Below, one piece after another: positions 41,361-44,801 of a stretch of 44,801 nt of DNA (within the stretch, counting starts at the first letter, position 1; every line of letters starts with the position of its first letter). The position numbers and the translations under genes are program-made. Under the pieces are notes generated by a model that saw nothing but the letters and a program-made list of their open reading frames with translations, was not told the DNA's origin and searched no databases. The stretch is from SAR202 cluster bacterium Io17-Chloro-G7 (GTDB lineage Bacteria > Chloroflexota > Dehalococcoidia > UBA3495): NCBI GenBank assembly GCA_002817055.1, contig MUCU01000062.1:1-44801 (forward strand), in the 5' to 3' direction.

Positions 41361-42764
41361 ATGGTCGATTTACAGGTGGCAACGATAACTGGCGCCAACG
41401 CAACTTTGGATGAAGCGACAGTAGAGGAATTCGGGTCCGGGCTGCGCGGGCAATTGCTTCAGCCCGGTGATGACGGCTACGAGGAAGCACGCAAAGTTTG
41501 GAATGCCAATATAGACAAGCATCCTACCCTCATTGCCCTATGCAAAGGCTCAGCTGATGTCATTAGGGCAGTCAACTTCGCCCGGGACAATCATCTTCTG
41601 GTTTCGGTTCGGGGTGGAGGCCACAGCTTTCCCGGCGCCAGCGTAGCCGATGGAGGCTTGGTAATCGACCTGACGGATATGAACAGTGTCCGGGTGGACC
41701 CGGTCAGACGCACCGCTCGGGCTGAAGGTGGCGCCAAGTGGGGCCACTTTGACCGGGAAACTCAGGAATTCGGCTTGGCTTCCACGGGAGGCACAAACTA
41801 CGACACTGGCATCGCGGGGTTGAGCTTAGGTGGAGGGCACGGTTGGTTGGGCGGCAAGCACGGTCTGGCCTTGGACAATCTGATTTCCGTCGATATAGTC
41901 ACCGCCGATGGCCAGCTTTTGGTGGCAAGCGCCACCGAGAATTCAGACCTGTTCTGGGCAGTGCGGGGTGGGGGTGGTAATTTTGGGGTAGTCACATATT
42001 TTGAATACCAGCTTCATCCCGTGGGACAGCTGGTTGTTGGGCTCCTCATATATCCAATAGACATAGCAAAAAAGGTCCTCCAATTCTACAATGATTTTGC
42101 TAGCAAGACCCCCGATGAGCTCAATACCGCCGCTGGCCTCGCCACCCTAGAAGACGGGACTCCTGTAGTGGCTTTGGTCGCCTGTTACAACGGACCGCTG
42201 GAAGATGGCGAGAATTGCATAAAGCCGCTCCAAGAATTAGGACAACCTATCGTCAACCAAGTTGGCCCAATGGCATATCATGACGTGCAGCACTTACTGG
42301 ACGTATTCACTCCCGACGGTAAACAATACTACGAAAAAGCCCACTTCATTACTGAGATCCCCGATGGCGCCATCGATGCCTTGGTCGATGCCTATAAGAA
42401 CACCTCATCGCCCGGCAATCTGTTGATCTTGCAGCAGCAGGGCAATGCGGCCAACCGAGTTCCCCAGGATGCCATGGCCTACAGTCATCGAGACGCAAGG
42501 TATAACCTTATCCTTATTTCCTGCTGGATCGACCCTGGAGAGTCGGAAATCCACGTGAAGTGGACTCGGGATTTATGGGAGGCGCTAGGCCCATACTCAA
42601 CCGGCGGAACATACATCAACAACGTGGGCCGGGAGGTCGACGAGGGTCCCGATATGATGCGCTCCGTATTCGGCGCCAACTATCCCCGATTGGTGGAACT
42701 GAAGAACAAGTACGACCCGGAAAACTTGTTCCGGCACAACCAGAACATCAAGCCCACGGTTTAG
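41361..42764 (+). CDS. FAD-binding oxidoreductase, BBE-like (FAD-linked oxidase)
   Basis: 467 residues from the ATG at 41361, after a GGAGG-type site. The N-terminal FAD-binding domain has LVSVRGGGHSFPGAS, whose His is the usual covalent FAD attachment point, then GLSLGGGHGWLGGKHGLALDNLISVDIV; the cysteine used by bicovalent relatives is not evident there. C-terminal berberine-bridge motif YDPENLFRHNQNIKP near the end. Oxidises an alcohol or sugar-like substrate with oxygen or another acceptor; the substrate is unknown. Transcribed toward an aldehyde dehydrogenase, perhaps in one pathway. Confidence 0.9.
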   Translation: MVDLQVATITGANATLDEATVEEFGSGLRGQLLQPGDDGYEEARKVWNANIDKHPTLIALCKGSADVIRAVNFARDNHLLVSVRGGGHSFPGASVADGGLVIDLTDMNSVRVDPVRRTARAEGGAKWGHFDRETQEFGLASTGGTNYDTGIAGLSLGGGHGWLGGKHGLALDNLISVDIVTADGQLLVASATENSDLFWAVRGGGGNFGVVTYFEYQLHPVGQLVVGLLIYPIDIAKKVLQFYNDFASKTPDELNTAAGLATLEDGTPVVALVACYNGPLEDGENCIKPLQELGQPIVNQVGPMAYHDVQHLLDVFTPDGKQYYEKAHFITEIPDGAIDALVDAYKNTSSPGNLLILQQQGNAANRVPQDAMAYSHRDARYNLILISCWIDPGESEIHVKWTRDLWEALGPYSTGGTYINNVGREVDEGPDMMRSVFGANYPRLVELKNKYDPENLFRHNQNIKPTV

Positions 42765-42792
42765 AATCGGCCGATAGCTTAACGTCAAAATA

Positions 42793-42823
42793 ATAGCGCC
42801 TCCAGGTCAATCGGGGGCGCTAT
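42793..42823. terminator. Stem-loop after the flavoprotein gene
   Basis: Arms atagcgcctcc and gggggcgctat pair over 11 bp, with one G-U pair, around a 9-nt loop, 28 nt after the stop codon. No clear U-tract follows, so termination is only probable. Confidence 0.5.
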
Positions 42824-42946
42824 ACCGTAAACCATATGAAATCCGAAAGTTAACGGCTTTAAGGGTCCGTCATTTCGGATTGATAATCGACTACCGCGGC
42901 AAGGCGGCCAGGTCAGCCCGCCAGACGAAGCTCAACAGGAGACAAT

Positions 42947-44443
42947 ATGACTGCAACGGGGATCACCACCTATAAGAATTATATTGGCGGCACTTGGACC
43001 GACTCGGACTCTGGAAAGACCTATCCAATTACCAACCCCGCAAGCAACTCCTCTGTCATTGGGGAGTTCCAGACCTCAGGAGCCTCCGACGCATTGCGGG
43101 CTGCCGAAGCGGCAAGCAGTGCCCTGGCAGGGTGGGCGGAAACCCCTGCGCCGGCAAGGGCCTCCGTGCTGTTTCGGGCGCTGGAAATCATGCGTCAGCG
43201 TTCCGACGAACTCGCCCGCACCATCACAATTGAAGAGGGCAAACCCTTGACCGACGCCCTAGGCGAGGTCAAACGAGCCATGAACATTATCGAGTACGCC
43301 GCTGGCGAGGGCCGCCGAATGTTTGGCTACACCACTCCATCGGAAATTCCCAACACCGTGGCCTATACTGTGCGCCGCCCCATGGGGGTAGTGGCAATCA
43401 TAACTCCGTGGAATTTCCCCATCGCCATCCCAGCCTGGAAGATCGCCCCGGCGCTGATTTGCGGCAACGCCTTGGTATTTAAACCAGCCTCGGGTACGCC
43501 GTTTAGCGCCGTAAAGCTGGTGGAGATTTTCGAAGAAGCCGGTCTGCCACCCGGGGTCTTAAACTTGATAACCGGACCCGGCTCCGTAGTAGGCAACGCT
43601 CTGGTGGACAGCCCGCTGGTTAACGCTATCTCCTTTACCGGGTCAACTGAGGTCGGCACCGACCTTTACGCTCAAGCCGCTCGGTCGCTCAAGAAGGTGC
43701 AGGCGGAGATGGGCGGCAAGAACGCGGTGATCCTGCTTGCCGATGCCGACTTGGACAAAGCTTTGGGTGGTATAGTCCAAGGCGCCTTCGGTTCCACCGG
43801 GCAGCGCTGCACCGCCACAAGCAGGGTGATAGTTGAAGAGGCCATATACGACGAATTTATGGAGCAGTTGATCGACCGGACCAGCAAGCTAAAGTTGGGC
43901 AACGGCCTGGATGCGGATGTGGACGTTTCCCCTCTCTCCAGCAAAAACCAGTACGACACGGTGATGGAATACATAGGGATCGGCACCGAAGAAGGCGCTG
44001 ATTTGATTTTGGGCGGCCGTAGCCCCAGTGGCGGCATTTTCGACGAGGGATACTACGTTGAGCCCACCATTTTCACTGAGGTTGACCAGAACATGCGCAT
44101 CGCGCAAGAAGAAATTTTTGGCCCGGTGCTAACTGTGTTCAAAGCCAAGGGGCTTGAAGACGCAATTCAAATCTCCAACAACGTCAAATTTGGGCTATCT
44201 TCGTCCATCTACACTAAAGATCTGACCCAAGCCTTCCAATACATCAACACGGTAGACGCAGGCATGGTCCACGTAAACGCCCCAACGCTGGGCGGCGAAG
44301 TACACCTGCCTTTCGGCGGCCTAAAATCCTCGGGCGTGGGTCAGCGGGAGCAAGGAGTAGAGGCCTTCGACTTTTTCAGCGAGGTAATTACCGTTTACAT
44401 CGACCATGCTGCTGCAGCCAGGCAGCAGGCACGGTTTATTTAG
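42947..44443 (+). CDS. Aldehyde dehydrogenase family protein
   Basis: NAD(P)-dependent oxidation of an aldehyde to an acid. 498 residues. [20 protein letters not shown] near 149-168 (cofactor Asn), [15 protein letters not shown], catalytic Glu in AEMGGKNAV near 254-262, and catalytic Cys in [12 protein letters not shown] near 282-293. The C-terminal EEIFGPV and [10 protein letters not shown] are standard. Group similarity is to succinate- or ketoglutarate-semialdehyde dehydrogenases; the substrate is not fixed. AGGAGA lies 6 nt before the ATG. It may process the product of the upstream flavoprotein. Confidence 0.94.
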   Translation: MTATGITTYKNYIGGTWTDSDSGKTYPITNPASNSSVIGEFQTSGASDALRAAEAASSALAGWAETPAPARASVLFRALEIMRQRSDELARTITIEEGKPLTDALGEVKRAMNIIEYAAGEGRRMFGYTTPSEIPNTVAYTVRRPMGVVAIITPWNFPIAIPAWKIAPALICGNALVFKPASGTPFSAVKLVEIFEEAGLPPGVLNLITGPGSVVGNALVDSPLVNAISFTGSTEVGTDLYAQAARSLKKVQAEMGGKNAVILLADADLDKALGGIVQGAFGSTGQRCTATSRVIVEEAIYDEFMEQLIDRTSKLKLGNGLDADVDVSPLSSKNQYDTVMEYIGIGTEEGADLILGGRSPSGGIFDEGYYVEPTIFTEVDQNMRIAQEEIFGPVLTVFKAKGLEDAIQISNNVKFGLSSSIYTKDLTQAFQYINTVDAGMVHVNAPTLGGEVHLPFGGLKSSGVGQREQGVEAFDFFSEVITVYIDHAAAARQQARFI

Positions 44444-44538
44444 GGGTTCTATGGCTTTGGCCCAAATGCAGATTTCACTCGTGGTTTAAAATTATAAAGG
44501 TGAAACAGTTCATCAATAGCACTGTAAGGTAAGAACTG

Positions 44539-44655
44539 ATGCTATACGATTCTCAAGGCAACTATTTGGTGGGTCCCGAGTTGCCACTGAGTACAAAGAG
44601 CTTGAAACCGATACCCAATGAGCAACAGACGCAAAAAAACCCGGCTCGGATGTAA
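44539..44655 (+). CDS. Possible small protein, 38 aa
   Basis: A short frame from ATG 44539 with AAGG about 10 nt upstream gives a polar 38-residue product (MLYDSQGNYLVGPELPL...). No known motif. It could be spurious; listed because its start context is reasonable and the gap is otherwise empty. Confidence 0.25.
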   Translation: MLYDSQGNYLVGPELPLSTKSLKPIPNEQQTQKNPARM

Positions 44656-44710
44656 GCCGCGCATAACATGGTAATGACTTCACATCCTTCCGCCTCAGTT
44701 CGATCGCTAA

Positions 44711-44801
44711 GAAACTATCTCAAAACAGCAGCCGCCACTGTCGGCGGTACCACAGGAGTGCACAAGCTAATTGGAGCAGGCCAAGGAAATTAGATGCCTT
44801 C
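44711..44801 (-). mobile_element. IS5-like insertion sequence, end fragment cut by window edge
   Basis: Begins at gaaactatctcaaaa after TAA (44708-44710), a TNA target-site trinucleotide. The same end is found in the 119-bp MITE at 18301. It contains the 3' end of a transposase gene on the minus strand. Confidence 0.75.
44720..44800 (-). CDS. IS5-family transposase, C-terminal fragment
   Basis: Only the last 26 residues and the stop are inside the window: KASNFLGLLQLACALLWYRR then QWRLLF. The NFLGLLQLACALLWYRR ending is typical of IS5-family DDE transposases. The stop codon lies in the terminal inverted repeat, as often seen. Whether the full element is intact cannot be told. Confidence 0.7.
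   Translation of the reverse strand, partial: KASNFLGLLQLACALLWYRRQWRLLF

Overview
The window reads as chromosomal DNA of a free-living bacterium of moderate GC. The gene content and protein style (der-plsY-gpsA run, NpdG-type F420 enzyme, UPF0182 membrane protein, thiolase/DUF35 pair, M24 peptidase, many TTG/GTG starts) suggest Chloroflexota, possibly Dehalococcoidia of the SAR202 type. This placement is inferred from remembered family distributions; no search was run.

Layout. 284-4440 (+): argF, der, plsY, gpsA. 4709-8955: an orphan UPF0175-like helix-turn-helix protein (+), then on the minus strand ispH, a UPF0104 membrane protein and DUF488, with thrC upstream. 9355-12492 (+): crotonase, prs, amidohydrolase. 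12712-19982: inositol monophosphatase-like protein with a repeat-built insertion, SDR, a response regulator lacking its phospho-acceptor Asp, DUF35/thiolase pair, a 119-bp MITE, NpdG and a jelly-roll-like protein. 20055-24925: small proteins, including two desulforedoxin-like Cys4 proteins and, convergent to them, two paralogous ORFs each interrupted by an in-frame UGA, followed by yqeK and HIT. 25045-37810 (-): acyl-CoA dehydrogenase, cupin, aminotransferase, a HEPN/MNT pair, argG, hicBA, a frameshifted NTF2-like gene, argD, UPF0182, argB and argJ. 38184-44801: M24 peptidase, response regulator, hypothetical protein, BBE-type flavoprotein, aldehyde dehydrogenase and the end of an IS5-like element.

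Most interesting point. The minus-strand ORFs 22949-23311 and 23425-23745 are paralogs. Read through one UGA each, they align along their length, and the UGA falls at the same residue (30, counting from the homologous start). Just downstream of each UGA is a hairpin with a GGUC-containing loop, as in bacterial SECIS elements. The simplest reading is a tandem pair of small selenoproteins that ordinary gene calling truncates. Together with the two desulforedoxin-like proteins they form a 1.6-kb island of small redox/metal proteins separated by strong hairpins.

Other themes. Arginine biosynthesis (argJ, argB, argD, argG, plus argF about 28 kb away) has two toxin-antitoxin-like modules in or beside it. 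Several enzymes have altered catalytic residues (ArgF, SDR, crotonase, M24 peptidase, receiver domain). Short tandem repeats of 12-25 nt occur five times, two in frame inside proteins. Intergenic gaps carry at least three dispersed repeat families and one IS-derived MITE. No rRNA, tRNA or CRISPR array was recognised.
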